Shown in pieces: positions 32,715 to 39,821 of a stretch of DNA of 47,962 nucleotides. The notes below the pieces were generated by a model. That model was given only the letters and a program-made list of their open reading frames with translations, was not told where the DNA came from and searched no databases. A program made the translations under genes and the position numbers. Origin of the DNA: Bacteroidales bacterium UBA3808 (lineage in GTDB: Bacteria; Bacteroidota; Bacteroidia; Bacteroidales; Paludibacteraceae); the NCBI GenBank assembly GCA_002369075.1, contig DFEG01000031.1:1-47962 (forward strand), in the 5' to 3' direction. Numbering within the stretch: the first letter of the stretch is position 1; the number at the start of each line of letters is the position of its first letter.

Positions 32715-33430
32715 TGATTTCTCCTTTAGCATATGTGAGCCCGAAGGCTCAGATCGGAAAGAACGTCACCATCGACGCTTTTGCGTATATAGACGATAAT
32801 GTGATTTTAGGCGACAACTGCCATGTGTTCCCTTCGGCGGTGATAGGCGCGGTGCCGCAGGACCTCAAATACCGCGGAGAAGAGACATACACCGTTATCG
32901 GCGACAACTGCGTGCTGCGCGAGTTCGTCACTATCCACCGCGGCACGGCGTCCAAGGGCAAGACGGTTGTGGGAAACAACAACCTCATTATGGCGTACTG
33001 CCACGTGGCGCACGACTGTGTCCTGCATGACCACATCATCATGTCCAATGCCACGCAGTTGGCCGGCGAGGTGGAGGTGGACGACTACGCCATCATCGGC
33101 GGCGGCACGCTCGTACACCAGTTCACGCATATCGGTGCGCACTGCATGATACAGGGCGGCTCGAAGATCAACAAGGACATCCCGCCCTTCGCTATCGTGG
33201 CGCGCGACCCCATCGCTTTCTGCGGCATCAACTCCGTGGGACTCAACCGCCGCGGCTTCACGCCCGAGCAGATTCACACGATTCAGGAGGTTTACCGCCT
33301 CCTCTATAACAGCGGACTCAACACCACCCAGGCACTGGAGCAGATAGAGGCAGCCATCCCCGCCTCCGCAGAGAGAGACGCGATCCTCGATTTCGTCAAG
33401 GGTTCGAGCCGGGGGGTGGTGAGAGCGTAA
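32714..33430 (+). CDS. lpxA: Acyl-ACP--UDP-N-acetylglucosamine O-acyltransferase LpxA (short form)
   Basis: LpxA transfers a 3-hydroxyacyl chain to UDP-GlcNAc, the first step of lipid A synthesis. The left-handed beta-helix repeats, the PQDLKYRGE segment, VTIHRG and the catalytic histidine region CHVAHDC (H100) are present, followed by the C-terminal helical domain. At 238 residues it is about 20 shorter than usual. The shortfall lies before PQDLKY, where about one beta-helix coil seems to be missing compared with E. coli LpxA (catalytic H125). The start overlaps the lpxC stop by one base. Activity cannot be judged from sequence, but the active-site part is intact. Confidence 0.93.
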   Translation: MISPLAYVSPKAQIGKNVTIDAFAYIDDNVILGDNCHVFPSAVIGAVPQDLKYRGEETYTVIGDNCVLREFVTIHRGTASKGKTVVGNNNLIMAYCHVAHDCVLHDHIIMSNATQLAGEVEVDDYAIIGGGTLVHQFTHIGAHCMIQGGSKINKDIPPFAIVARDPIAFCGINSVGLNRRGFTPEQIHTIQEVYRLLYNSGLNTTQALEQIEAAIPASAERDAILDFVKGSSRGVVRA

Positions 33431-33453
33431 GAAAATAAAGAAAACCAATATAT

Positions 33454-35169
33454 ATGGAAGAAGTAAAGCAGCCTGTTGAAGGCAAAGAAGAGCGTAGTCT
33501 CAATTTCATTGAGCAGATCGTAGAGAAAGACCTCGCCGAGGGAGTGAACAACGGACGTATCCAGACCCGCTTCCCGCCGGAGCCGAACGGCTACCTGCAC
33601 ATCGGTCACGTCAAAGCCATCTGCATGGACTTCGGCATTGCCGAGAAGTACAACGGCGTGTGCAACCTCCGTTTCGACGACACCAACCCCGCCAAGGAGG
33701 ACACGGAGTACGTAGAGACCATTGAGCGCGATATTGCGTGGCTCGGCTTCAAGTGGGGCAAGATTTTCTATGCTTCCGACTATTTCGAGCAGCTCTACGA
33801 CCTCGCCATCCGCTTTATCAAAGAAGGCAAAGCCTACGTCGATGAACAGACCGCAGAGCAGATTGCCGAGCAGAAAGGTACGCCTACCGAACCCGGTGTA
33901 GCGTCGCCTTACCGCGACCGTCCGATCGAAGAAAACCTCCGGCTCTTTGAGGCGATGCAAGCCGGCGAGATAGAAGAGGGTAAGATGGTGCTCCGCGCCA
34001 AGATAGACATGGCGAACCCCAACATGCACTTCCGCGACCCGATCATGTACCGCATCATCACCTCGCACCCGCACCACCGTACGGGAAGGCGCTGGAACGT
34101 CTATCCGATGTATGACTTCGCGCACGGGCAGAGCGACTATTTCGAGGGCGTGACCCACTCCATCTGCACTTTGGAGTTCGAAGTGCACCGCCCACTCTAT
34201 GATTATTTCCTCGACCAGATAACCGGACCCAACTTCGCGGGTCTCTCGCCCTACGGACCGGACTACCGCCCCAAGCAGCGCGAGTTCAACCGCCTCAACA
34301 TCACCTACACGGTCATGTCCAAGCGCAAGATGCTGCAGCTCGTCAAGGAAGGGCTCGTAGCCGGTTGGGACGACCCGCGTATGCCGACCGTCTGCGGTCT
34401 GCGCCGCCGCGGCTACACGCCGCAGGCGATACGTAACTTCATGGACAAGATCGGTTACACCAAGGTGGAGGGAATGATTGACCAGGGGCTCCTGGAGCAC
34501 ACCATCCGCGAGGACCTCAAAGAGACGGCGCCGCGTGTATGCGCCATCTTCGATCCCGTCAAACTGGTTATCACCAACTACGAAGGAGAGGGTGAGACCA
34601 TCATCGCCGAGAACATTGACGGACATTCCGAATTAGGCACCCGCGAGATGCCGTTCGGCAAGGAACTGTGGATCGAGCGCGGCGACTTCCTCGAAGAGGC
34701 GGACAACAAGTTCTACCGCCTCTCTCCGGGCGGACGCGAGGTGCGTCTCAAAGCGTCGTACATCATTCAGGCAACGGGCTGCGAGAAGGACGAGAACGGC
34801 AATATCACCACCGTCTATGCCACCTACGATCCCGACTCCAAGTCCGGCACCGAGGGAGGCAACCGCAAGACGAAGGCGACCATCAACTGGGTGGAGTGCA
34901 AGTCTGCACTCGATGCCGAGGTAAGGCTCTACGACCGCCTCTTTGCGGTAGAGAACCCCTCCGCAGAGGAAGGCGATTTCCGTGACCTGCTCAACCCCGA
35001 CAGCCTCAAGGTGGTGACCGCCAAAGTGGAGTCCTCCCTCGCACAGGCGAAGGTACAGGACCACTTCCAGTTCCTCAAACAGGGCTACTTCGTGGTCGAT
35101 GATGACAGCAAACCGGACCATCTGGTGTTCAACCGCACCTGCTCCCTCAAGGACAATTACTTAAAATAG
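33454..35169 (+). CDS. glnS: Glutaminyl-tRNA synthetase
   Basis: The class I synthetase charges tRNA-Gln with glutamine. The 571-residue protein has the HIGH signature at residues 49-52 (GYLHIGHVKA) and the KMSKS counterpart VMSKRK at 287-292. The conserved FPPEPNGYLHIGH and RFDDTNPAKE blocks are present, with the C-terminal anticodon-binding beta-barrels (about 340-571). The length is typical for bacteria. It follows lpxA by 23 nt and probably shares its transcript. Its TAG stop is the first codon of a TCGAAAG heptamer pair that runs into a GACCG element. Confidence 0.97.
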   Translation: MEEVKQPVEGKEERSLNFIEQIVEKDLAEGVNNGRIQTRFPPEPNGYLHIGHVKAICMDFGIAEKYNGVCNLRFDDTNPAKEDTEYVETIERDIAWLGFKWGKIFYASDYFEQLYDLAIRFIKEGKAYVDEQTAEQIAEQKGTPTEPGVASPYRDRPIEENLRLFEAMQAGEIEEGKMVLRAKIDMANPNMHFRDPIMYRIITSHPHHRTGRRWNVYPMYDFAHGQSDYFEGVTHSICTLEFEVHRPLYDYFLDQITGPNFAGLSPYGPDYRPKQREFNRLNITYTVMSKRKMLQLVKEGLVAGWDDPRMPTVCGLRRRGYTPQAIRNFMDKIGYTKVEGMIDQGLLEHTIREDLKETAPRVCAIFDPVKLVITNYEGEGETIIAENIDGHSELGTREMPFGKELWIERGDFLEEADNKFYRLSPGGREVRLKASYIIQATGCEKDENGNITTVYATYDPDSKSGTEGGNRKTKATINWVECKSALDAEVRLYDRLFAVENPSAEEGDFRDLLNPDSLKVVTAKVESSLAQAKVQDHFQFLKQGYFVVDDDSKPDHLVFNRTCSLKDNYLK

Positions 35170-35208
35170 TCGAAAGTCGAAAGACCGCTTCGCTCAAAGC
35201 AGAAAGCC
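35167..35208 (+). repeat. Compound repeat after glnS: TCGAAAG heptamers plus a GACCG unit
   Basis: Directly from the glnS stop (TAG) the sequence reads TCGAAAG, TCGAAAG, then a GACCGCTTCGCTCAAAG unit and AGAAAGCC. The array joins two repeat families and fills the gap to the next ORF, covering the place where that ORF should have its start codon. Confidence 0.8.
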
Positions 35209-35209
35209 C

Positions 35210-35632
35210 TTGCGTACACGCGTAAATAATAATAAGGAGCAGATCTTCTGCGAGTGGCGCAAACGATGGGTGCGTCTGACTCCCGAAGAGTGGGTGAGAC
35301 AGCAACTCCTTCACCGGCTGGTGGAGGAGTACGGCTATCCCGCTTCGCTCATCGCCGTCGAAGTGCCGTTCACGATGACGAACGGCAAGTCTTTCCGCGC
35401 CGACGCGGTGGTGTATAGGCAGATGCAGCCCCTCATGCTCATCGAGTGCAAGGCGGAGACGGTTCCCCTGACGCAAAAGACGCTCGACCAGGCCATTACG
35501 TATAACAGAACCTTTCATGTCCCCTATCTGCTTCTTAGCAACGGGGTACAGACAATCACAATAGATGGAAACAATACTAACACTCCAGGATGCCCTCGAT
35601 ACACCGACCTTTTACGGTGTGAACAACGGTAA
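35210..35632 (+). CDS. HSDR_N-like (PD-(D/E)xK fold) domain protein without an ATG start
   Basis: The 140-residue ORF matches the small Bacteroidota family annotated as type I restriction enzyme R protein N-terminal domain. LTPEEWVRQ lies at about 23-31, EVPF near 50, then FRADAVVY and LIECKAE, which fit the D...ExK core of a PD-(D/E)xK nuclease fold. It stands alone, without HsdM, HsdS or a helicase, so it is not a restriction system; the role is unknown. No ATG is in frame between the preceding stop and the conserved part, so TTG at 35210 is the only listed start. The N-terminus normally found before the conserved region is replaced by repeat sequence. The 3' end overlaps phoH by 68 nt. Confidence 0.65.
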   Translation: MRTRVNNNKEQIFCEWRKRWVRLTPEEWVRQQLLHRLVEEYGYPASLIAVEVPFTMTNGKSFRADAVVYRQMQPLMLIECKAETVPLTQKTLDQAITYNRTFHVPYLLLSNGVQTITIDGNNTNTPGCPRYTDLLRCEQR

Positions 35633-36491
35633 TATCCTGTGTCTCAAGAACCAGCACCCCGATGTGCGCGTTGTGGCGCGTGGCTACCAGATGAAGGTCA
35701 CGGGTGCCGAGGGGGCGATAGACAAGTTCGAACGCTCGCTGAGGCTCTGCGAGGCCTTCTGCATACGGAACAACAAACTGACCGAACAGGACATTCTCAT
35801 GCTCCTGCACGGCGACAAGCCGCAGGAGCAGGCGACCGACAATCTGATCCTGCACGGCGTGAACGGCAAGTCTATCTATGCCCGTTCGGCGAACCAGAAG
35901 GCGCTGGTCGATGCGTACGAGGAGAACGACCTTCTCTTTGCGGTAGGACCTGCCGGCAGCGGCAAGACCTATACGGCTATCGCGCTCGCCGTGCGCGCGC
36001 TGAAGAATAAGGAAGTAAGGCGCATCATTCTCTCCCGTCCCGCAGTCGAGGCAGGAGAGAAACTCGGCTTCCTGCCGGGTGACATGAAGGAGAAAATCGA
36101 CCCCTATCTGCAACCGCTCTACGATGCGCTGCAGGACATGATACCGGCTGCCAAACTGACCGAATACATGGAGAAGGGGACGATCCAGATTGCACCGCTC
36201 GCGTTCATGCGCGGACGGACACTGAGCGAGGCGGTAGTCATCCTCGACGAGGCGCAGAACACCACCGCCCTGCAGCTCAAGATGTTCCTCACCCGTCTCG
36301 GCATGGGCGGAAAGATGATCGTCACGGGCGACATGACCCAGATAGACCTGCCCCCGACCCAGAAATCCGGTCTCAGGGACGCCATGGAGCGCTTCCGCGG
36401 CATCAAAGGCATCCGAATCATCGAGTTCAACGAGAAAGATATTGTCCGCCACCCGCTGGTCAGGAAGATCGTCGCGGCGTATGGGAGTTGA
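35565..36491 (+). CDS. phoH: PhoH-family ATPase
   Basis: PhoH proteins of the YbeZ type are cytoplasmic P-loop ATPases linked to RNA metabolism and often found with YbeY. The 308-residue protein has a short N-terminal KH-like segment (about 15-60), Walker A GPAGSGKT at 128-135 and Walker B VVILDEAQN near 226-234. The arginine-rich C-terminal GMGGKMIVTGDMTQIDLP follows, as expected. The ATG start lies 68 nt inside the preceding ORF, an unusually long overlap. The TGA stop is followed at once by a 12-unit heptamer array shared with the end of convergent aroB. Confidence 0.94.
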   Translation: METILTLQDALDTPTFYGVNNGNILCLKNQHPDVRVVARGYQMKVTGAEGAIDKFERSLRLCEAFCIRNNKLTEQDILMLLHGDKPQEQATDNLILHGVNGKSIYARSANQKALVDAYEENDLLFAVGPAGSGKTYTAIALAVRALKNKEVRRIILSRPAVEAGEKLGFLPGDMKEKIDPYLQPLYDALQDMIPAAKLTEYMEKGTIQIAPLAFMRGRTLSEAVVILDEAQNTTALQLKMFLTRLGMGGKMIVTGDMTQIDLPPTQKSGLRDAMERFRGIKGIRIIEFNEKDIVRHPLVRKIVAAYGS

Positions 36492-36576
36492 TAGGCTAAA
36501 GGTTATTGGCTAAAGGTTATTGGCTAAAGGTTATAGGTTATAGGTTATAGGTTATAGGTTATAGGCTAAAGGCTAA
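36489..36576 (+). repeat. Twelve-unit heptamer array between convergent phoH and aroB
   Basis: Starting right after the phoH TGA there are twelve 7-nt units of the pattern (T/A)(A/T)GG(C/T)TA, alternating TAGGCTA, AAGGTTA and TTGGCTA, then four TAGGTTA in a row, then TAGGCTA and AAGGCTA. On the minus strand the array provides the last residues (LFSL) and the TAG stop of aroB. No terminator hairpin is visible between the two genes. Confidence 0.9.
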
Positions 36577-37633
36577 AGAGGTAATCCAGCGCCTCGCCGG
36601 CTTCGGCAGGGGTGATGACCTGATTGATGACGGGGTCACCGACCGAACGGATGAGCGTGCAGTTGATTTGGGCGGCACGCTCGTTCTTTTTATCCTGCTG
36701 CATAAGGGCAATCAGTGCCGCGCGGTCGGAGCACTTGCATTGCGGCCGCCCGTAGTAATCTGTCATGAGCCGCGTCAGCTGCTGCAACGGCTCTTTGGGA
36801 CACCCGAGTTTGACGACGGAGAGGTATAGTTCGGCAATCATGCCGTAGAGAACGGCGTAGCCGTGGAGCCATTTACCATTTGACGATTTACCATTTACCA
36901 TTTGGATCTCCTCCAGTGCGTGGCCGAAGGTGTGACCGAAATTGAGGACCTTGCGGAGTCCGTCCTCGTGCGGGTCGGCGGCAACGACACGCTCCTTGGC
37001 CGCCACGCACGCCTCTATCAGCGGTGCGAGGGCGTCAAGCGGCGTGGTGTCCAGGTCGTAGCGCAGCAACGCCTCCCATAATCCGTCACCCTTCGTACAT
37101 CGTACATCGTCCCTTCGTACATCTACCAGCCCCGTCTTGAGCATCTCGGCGTAGCCGGAGAGGAACTGCTGCGGCGGGAGCGTCTCAAGCCAGCCGGGCC
37201 AGATAAGGGTCTCGACGGGCGGGGCGAAAAGTCCGATGCTGTTCTTGAGCCCGCGGTAGTTGAAGCCCGTCTTGCCGCCCGTGGAGGCATCGGTCATCGC
37301 CAGTAAGGTAGTAGGGATATTGAGACAGTCCACACCGCGTTTGTACGTGGCGGCGGCAAAACCGGCGAGGTCGGTCAGCACGCCTCCGCCGACGGCTACC
37401 ACCAGACCGCGGCGCGTGAGATTGCTCTCGAAGAAGAAATCCCAAATCCGCTGCACCGTCTCAAGCGACTTCTGCGATTCATGCACAGGTAATAATACCG
37501 ATGAAATACCGATGAAATACCGGCTTAATACCGATGAAGAGCGGAGATTCTCATCCACGACAAAGACGACCTGGTCTTGGTCGTAACGCGCCAGAACGGG
37601 TGCCAATGCACTATGAATATCGGTACAAACCAT
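36566..37633 (-). CDS. aroB: 3-dehydroquinate synthase AroB
   Basis: AroB converts DAHP to 3-dehydroquinate in the shikimate pathway, using NAD and a divalent metal. The start is the ATG at 37633 (355 residues); a TTG at 37657 only extends the frame. Signature parts are visible: GGGVLTDLAGFAA (NAD site), PTTLLAMTDASTGGKTG, the metal ligand E of GYAEMLKTG and the histidines of NFGHTFGHALE. Three repeat-encoded stretches interrupt it in frame: about residues 32-46 (11-nt units), 171-182 (VRRDDVRCTK) and 243-255 (MVNGKSSNGKW). All avoid the catalytic blocks. The last residues and stop come from the heptamer array at 36489-36576. Promoter at 37655-37686. Confidence 0.94.
   Translation of the reverse strand: MVCTDIHSALAPVLARYDQDQVVFVVDENLRSSSVLSRYFIGISSVLLPVHESQKSLETVQRIWDFFFESNLTRRGLVVAVGGGVLTDLAGFAAATYKRGVDCLNIPTTLLAMTDASTGGKTGFNYRGLKNSIGLFAPPVETLIWPGWLETLPPQQFLSGYAEMLKTGLVDVRRDDVRCTKGDGLWEALLRYDLDTTPLDALAPLIEACVAAKERVVAADPHEDGLRKVLNFGHTFGHALEEIQMVNGKSSNGKWLHGYAVLYGMIAELYLSVVKLGCPKEPLQQLTRLMTDYYGRPQCKCSDRAALIALMQQDKKNERAAQINCTLIRSVGDPVINQVITPAEAGEALDYLFSL
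36869..36905 (-). repeat. TGGTAAA junction element located in frame inside aroB
   Basis: On the coding strand CAAATGGTAAATGGTAAATC is followed by GTCAAATGGTAAATGG, encoding QMVNGKSSNGKW. It is the same element that sits at the gene junctions 30765-30800, 41409-41443 and 46795-46826. The TAA and TGA triplets present in the element are out of frame here. Confidence 0.85.
37090..37123 (-). repeat. In-frame 33-nt GTACRAAGG element in aroB
   Basis: The coding strand reads GTACGAAGGGACGAT then GTACGATGTACGAAGGG and encodes VRRDDVRCTKG from residue 172. It lies between the conserved EMLKTGL and LWEALL blocks, where AroB proteins normally have a short loop. Confidence 0.85.
37496..37539 (+). repeat. 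Four 11-nt units inside aroB
   Basis: On the plus strand TACCGATGAAA is present twice, then TACCGGCTTAA, then TACCGATGAAG, all exactly 11 nt. They lie antisense to aroB and encode about residues 32-46 near its N-terminus (SVLSRYFIGISSV). The A-A-B-A order is like that of the array at 29324-29400. Confidence 0.85.
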
Positions 37634-37654
37634 CTTTTTTGGTGAAAAACACGG

Positions 37655-37686
37655 CAAAGATACAAAAAAGTTTGCATATACGCAAA
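37655..37686 (-). promoter_or_regulatory. Promoter of aroB (divergent partner of 37671-37702)
   Basis: Minus strand: TTTG (37686-37683), 20-nt spacer, TATCTTTG (37662-37655). The -33 elements of this promoter and the plus-strand promoter are the two halves of a near-palindrome TTTGCATATACGCAAA (37671-37686). Confidence 0.8.
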
Positions 37687-37702
37687 AAAAATAGTACCTT
37701 TG
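37671..37702 (+). promoter_or_regulatory. Promoter of the thioredoxin-like gene
   Basis: TTTG (37671-37674), 20-nt spacer, TACCTTTG (37695-37702). The ATG at 37727 is 24 nt downstream. It shares the palindromic -33 region with the aroB promoter. Confidence 0.8.
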
Positions 37703-37726
37703 TACGCGAATTTAATTTGGAGTAGT

Positions 37727-38164
37727 ATGCGTAAAAGAGCAGATATTATATTATTATGTATCTTATCAGGCTTGTTTTCCGTCCTGAGTGTACGGGCGGA
37801 CGACGTGGTGTATATCACGACGGAGCAGTTCAAGGCGCGGATCTTTGACTACCGGAACGAAAAGGACTGGAACTACCGGGGCGACAAGCCTTGCGTGATT
37901 GATTTCTATACGACCTGGTGCGGGCCGTGCAAGCGTCTGGCGCCGATCATGGAGGAGTTGAGCCAGAAATACTGTGACCAGGTATGGTTCTACAAGGCGG
38001 ACACGGAGCGCGAACGCGAGCTGGCGTATGTGTTCGGTATCAACTCCATCCCGCAGGTGCTGTATATACCCGTAGAGGGAAAACCGATGCTGCTCAAGGG
38101 GCTGTACCCCAAGGAGAACATAGAACAGATTATTGAGGAGTTCCTCTTGAAAAGTGAAAAGTGA
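37727..38164 (+). CDS. Exported thioredoxin-fold protein
   Basis: The start is the ATG at 37727 (145 residues); the longer frame begins with TTG inside the promoter region. An N-terminal hydrophobic signal (MRKRADIILLCILSGLFSVLSVRA) points to export to the periplasm. The thioredoxin active site WCGPC is at 64-68 (C65 and C68) and the cis-proline loop is INSIPQVL. A role in periplasmic thiol-disulfide exchange is inferred; the partner is unknown. The last residues (LKSEK) and the TGA stop are encoded by GAAAAGT heptamers. It precedes the antiporter gene by 21 nt. Confidence 0.9.
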   Translation: MRKRADIILLCILSGLFSVLSVRADDVVYITTEQFKARIFDYRNEKDWNYRGDKPCVIDFYTTWCGPCKRLAPIMEELSQKYCDQVWFYKADTERERELAYVFGINSIPQVLYIPVEGKPMLLKGLYPKENIEQIIEEFLLKSEK

Positions 38165-38176
38165 AAGAGAAAGTAG
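38149..38176 (+). repeat. GAAAAGT heptamers at the end of the thioredoxin-like gene
   Basis: The units are GAAAAGT, GAAAAGT, GAAAGAG, AAAGTAG. The second unit carries the gene's TGA stop (38162-38164), and the fourth overlaps the Shine-Dalgarno-like AGGAGG (38175-38180) of the antiporter gene. Confidence 0.65.
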
Positions 38177-38185
38177 GAGGTTGAA

Positions 38186-39808
38186 ATGCAAGTAGAGTTG
38201 TGGCTGTTGATTTTATCGCTGCTGTTTTTCGTAAGTATTTTTGCGGACAAGATCGGGTACAAGTACGGTGTCCCGGCGTTGCTGCTGTTTCTGGCGGTCG
38301 GAATGCTTTTCGGCTCCCGGAGTATGGGCGCGCTGTTCGGCACCGACGGTATCTCGATTGATATCGGTACGGCGCAGGGACTGAGTACGCTGGCGATGTG
38401 TATCATTCTTTTCACGGGCGGCATGGAGACCAAGCTCAGTGACATCAAGTCGGTGCTTGCGCCGGGTGTGACTTTGGCTACCCTGGGCGTGCTGCTGACC
38501 TGTGTCATCACCGGTGTCATCATCTATTATCTCTTCGGTTGGATTAGTGCCATCACGACGATGTCTATCTGGCTGGCGTTGCTGATGGCGGCGACCATGA
38601 GCAGTACGGACTCGGCGAGTGTCTTTTCCATCCTCCGTACGAACGGGATAGGACTGAAGCATAACCTGCGGCCGTTGCTGGAGCTGGAGTCAGGAGCGAA
38701 CGATCCGATGGCGTACGTGCTGACGACCACGCTTATCGGCATCGTGGTGAGTGCCAATACCGCCACCGGCGTCTCCGCCCTGACTATCGTGCAGACCATC
38801 GTAGTGCAGTTGGTGATGGGTACAGTTCTGGGATTCGCGTTCGGAGAAGGTCTGGTACAGCTCATGCGGCGCGTCAAGTTAGGCAACGAGGCGCTGTACC
38901 CGATCATGATCCTGACGGCGTGTATCTTCATTTTCGGCGTCACCTATTACCTGCAGGGTAATACTTATCTGGCGGTCTATGTGGGCGGTCTGATCATCGG
39001 AAACAGCAAGTTCACCCGCAAGCGCCAGACGCGGTCGTTCTTCAACGGTCTGACATGGCTGAGCCAGCTGGTGATGTTCCTGATGCTGGGTCTGATGGTG
39101 GAGCCGCTGGAACTGCTGAACTACCGTGTGTGGCTGCCGTGCCTGATCATCAGTATTGTGATGGTCTTTATCTCCCGACCGCTGGCGGTGTGGCTCTGCA
39201 TGCTGCCGTTCAAGCAGTATCACCAGCGGGACAAACTGCTGCTGAGCTGGGTGGGGCTGAAAGGTGCGGTGCCGATCATCTTCGCTATCCTCTGCAAGTC
39301 GCAGAACGTGCCGTACGCCGACATGATCTTCAACGTCGTGTTCCTCTGTACGATCGTGTCGCTGCTGACGCAGGGTACCACCCTGACCATAGTGGCGAAG
39401 AAGCTGAATCTGGACACCGAGCCGGAGGAAGAGCGGTCGCTGGAACACTTCGACATGGACCTGCCGGAGGAGATCCAGTCCTCGGCACGCGAGACGGAGG
39501 TGACCGAGCGGATGCTGGTGAAAGGCAATACACTGCGCGACATAACCATCCCGCCGCACACACTGGTGATTATGGTCCGCAGAGGAGAGGACTTCTTCGT
39601 ACCCACCGGAACCAGTGAGTTGCAGGTGGGAGACCAACTGCTGGTGATCTCCGACAAGGACGCCCAGGCGACCTACCAGCACATGATCAGCGACGCGGAG
39701 GAAGAGGCGCAGTGGCGCGAAGACATGCGGCGTGAGGCGCGTGCGCGTTTCGACCGCGCCACGGCGTGGATGCACCAGCACAAGTACAGGAGAAACCACA
39801 AATCATAA
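38186..39808 (+). CDS. Potassium/proton antiporter, NhaP/CPA1 type with C-terminal TrkA_C domain
   Basis: The 540-residue inner-membrane protein has about 12 hydrophobic helices over residues 1-400. Typical CPA motifs are visible: GMLFGS, LFTGGMETK, SSTDSASVFSIL and LELESGANDPMAYVLT, the last with the conserved ND pair of the ion site. About residues 440-500 look like a TrkA_C domain (TLRDITIPPHTLVIMV, GDQLLVISD), which in this family senses nucleotides or K+. It likely exports K+ or Na+ in exchange for protons. A clear AGGAGG precedes the ATG by 5 nt. The last codons (HKS) and stop lie in AAATCAT heptamers. Confidence 0.9.
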   Translation: MQVELWLLILSLLFFVSIFADKIGYKYGVPALLLFLAVGMLFGSRSMGALFGTDGISIDIGTAQGLSTLAMCIILFTGGMETKLSDIKSVLAPGVTLATLGVLLTCVITGVIIYYLFGWISAITTMSIWLALLMAATMSSTDSASVFSILRTNGIGLKHNLRPLLELESGANDPMAYVLTTTLIGIVVSANTATGVSALTIVQTIVVQLVMGTVLGFAFGEGLVQLMRRVKLGNEALYPIMILTACIFIFGVTYYLQGNTYLAVYVGGLIIGNSKFTRKRQTRSFFNGLTWLSQLVMFLMLGLMVEPLELLNYRVWLPCLIISIVMVFISRPLAVWLCMLPFKQYHQRDKLLLSWVGLKGAVPIIFAILCKSQNVPYADMIFNVVFLCTIVSLLTQGTTLTIVAKKLNLDTEPEEERSLEHFDMDLPEEIQSSARETEVTERMLVKGNTLRDITIPPHTLVIMVRRGEDFFVPTGTSELQVGDQLLVISDKDAQATYQHMISDAEEEAQWREDMRREARARFDRATAWMHQHKYRRNHKS

Positions 39809-39820
39809 ATCATACATTTC
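39800..39820 (+). repeat. AAATCAT heptamers at the antiporter-SDR junction
   Basis: AAATCAT, AAATCAT, ACATTTC. The TAA stop of the antiporter gene lies across the first two units and the ATG of the next gene follows one base after the third. The units resemble those inside the porW start (6505-6535, minus strand). Confidence 0.6.
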
Positions 39821-39821
39821 A

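Noticed and set aside
33304..34626. Long minus-strand open frame of 440 codons opposite glnS
   Set aside because: It mirrors the strongly coding glnS frame, has no recognisable domain and is rich in His/Val/Leu as expected for an antisense shadow. The same reasoning removes the long minus-strand frames opposite the HD gene, lpxD, lpxC, phoH, the antiporter and the SDR gene.
35210..35632. Type I restriction-modification system
   Set aside because: Only a small HSDR_N-like domain is present, with no methylase, specificity or helicase genes nearby. Such lone domains are common housekeeping-context genes in this phylum.
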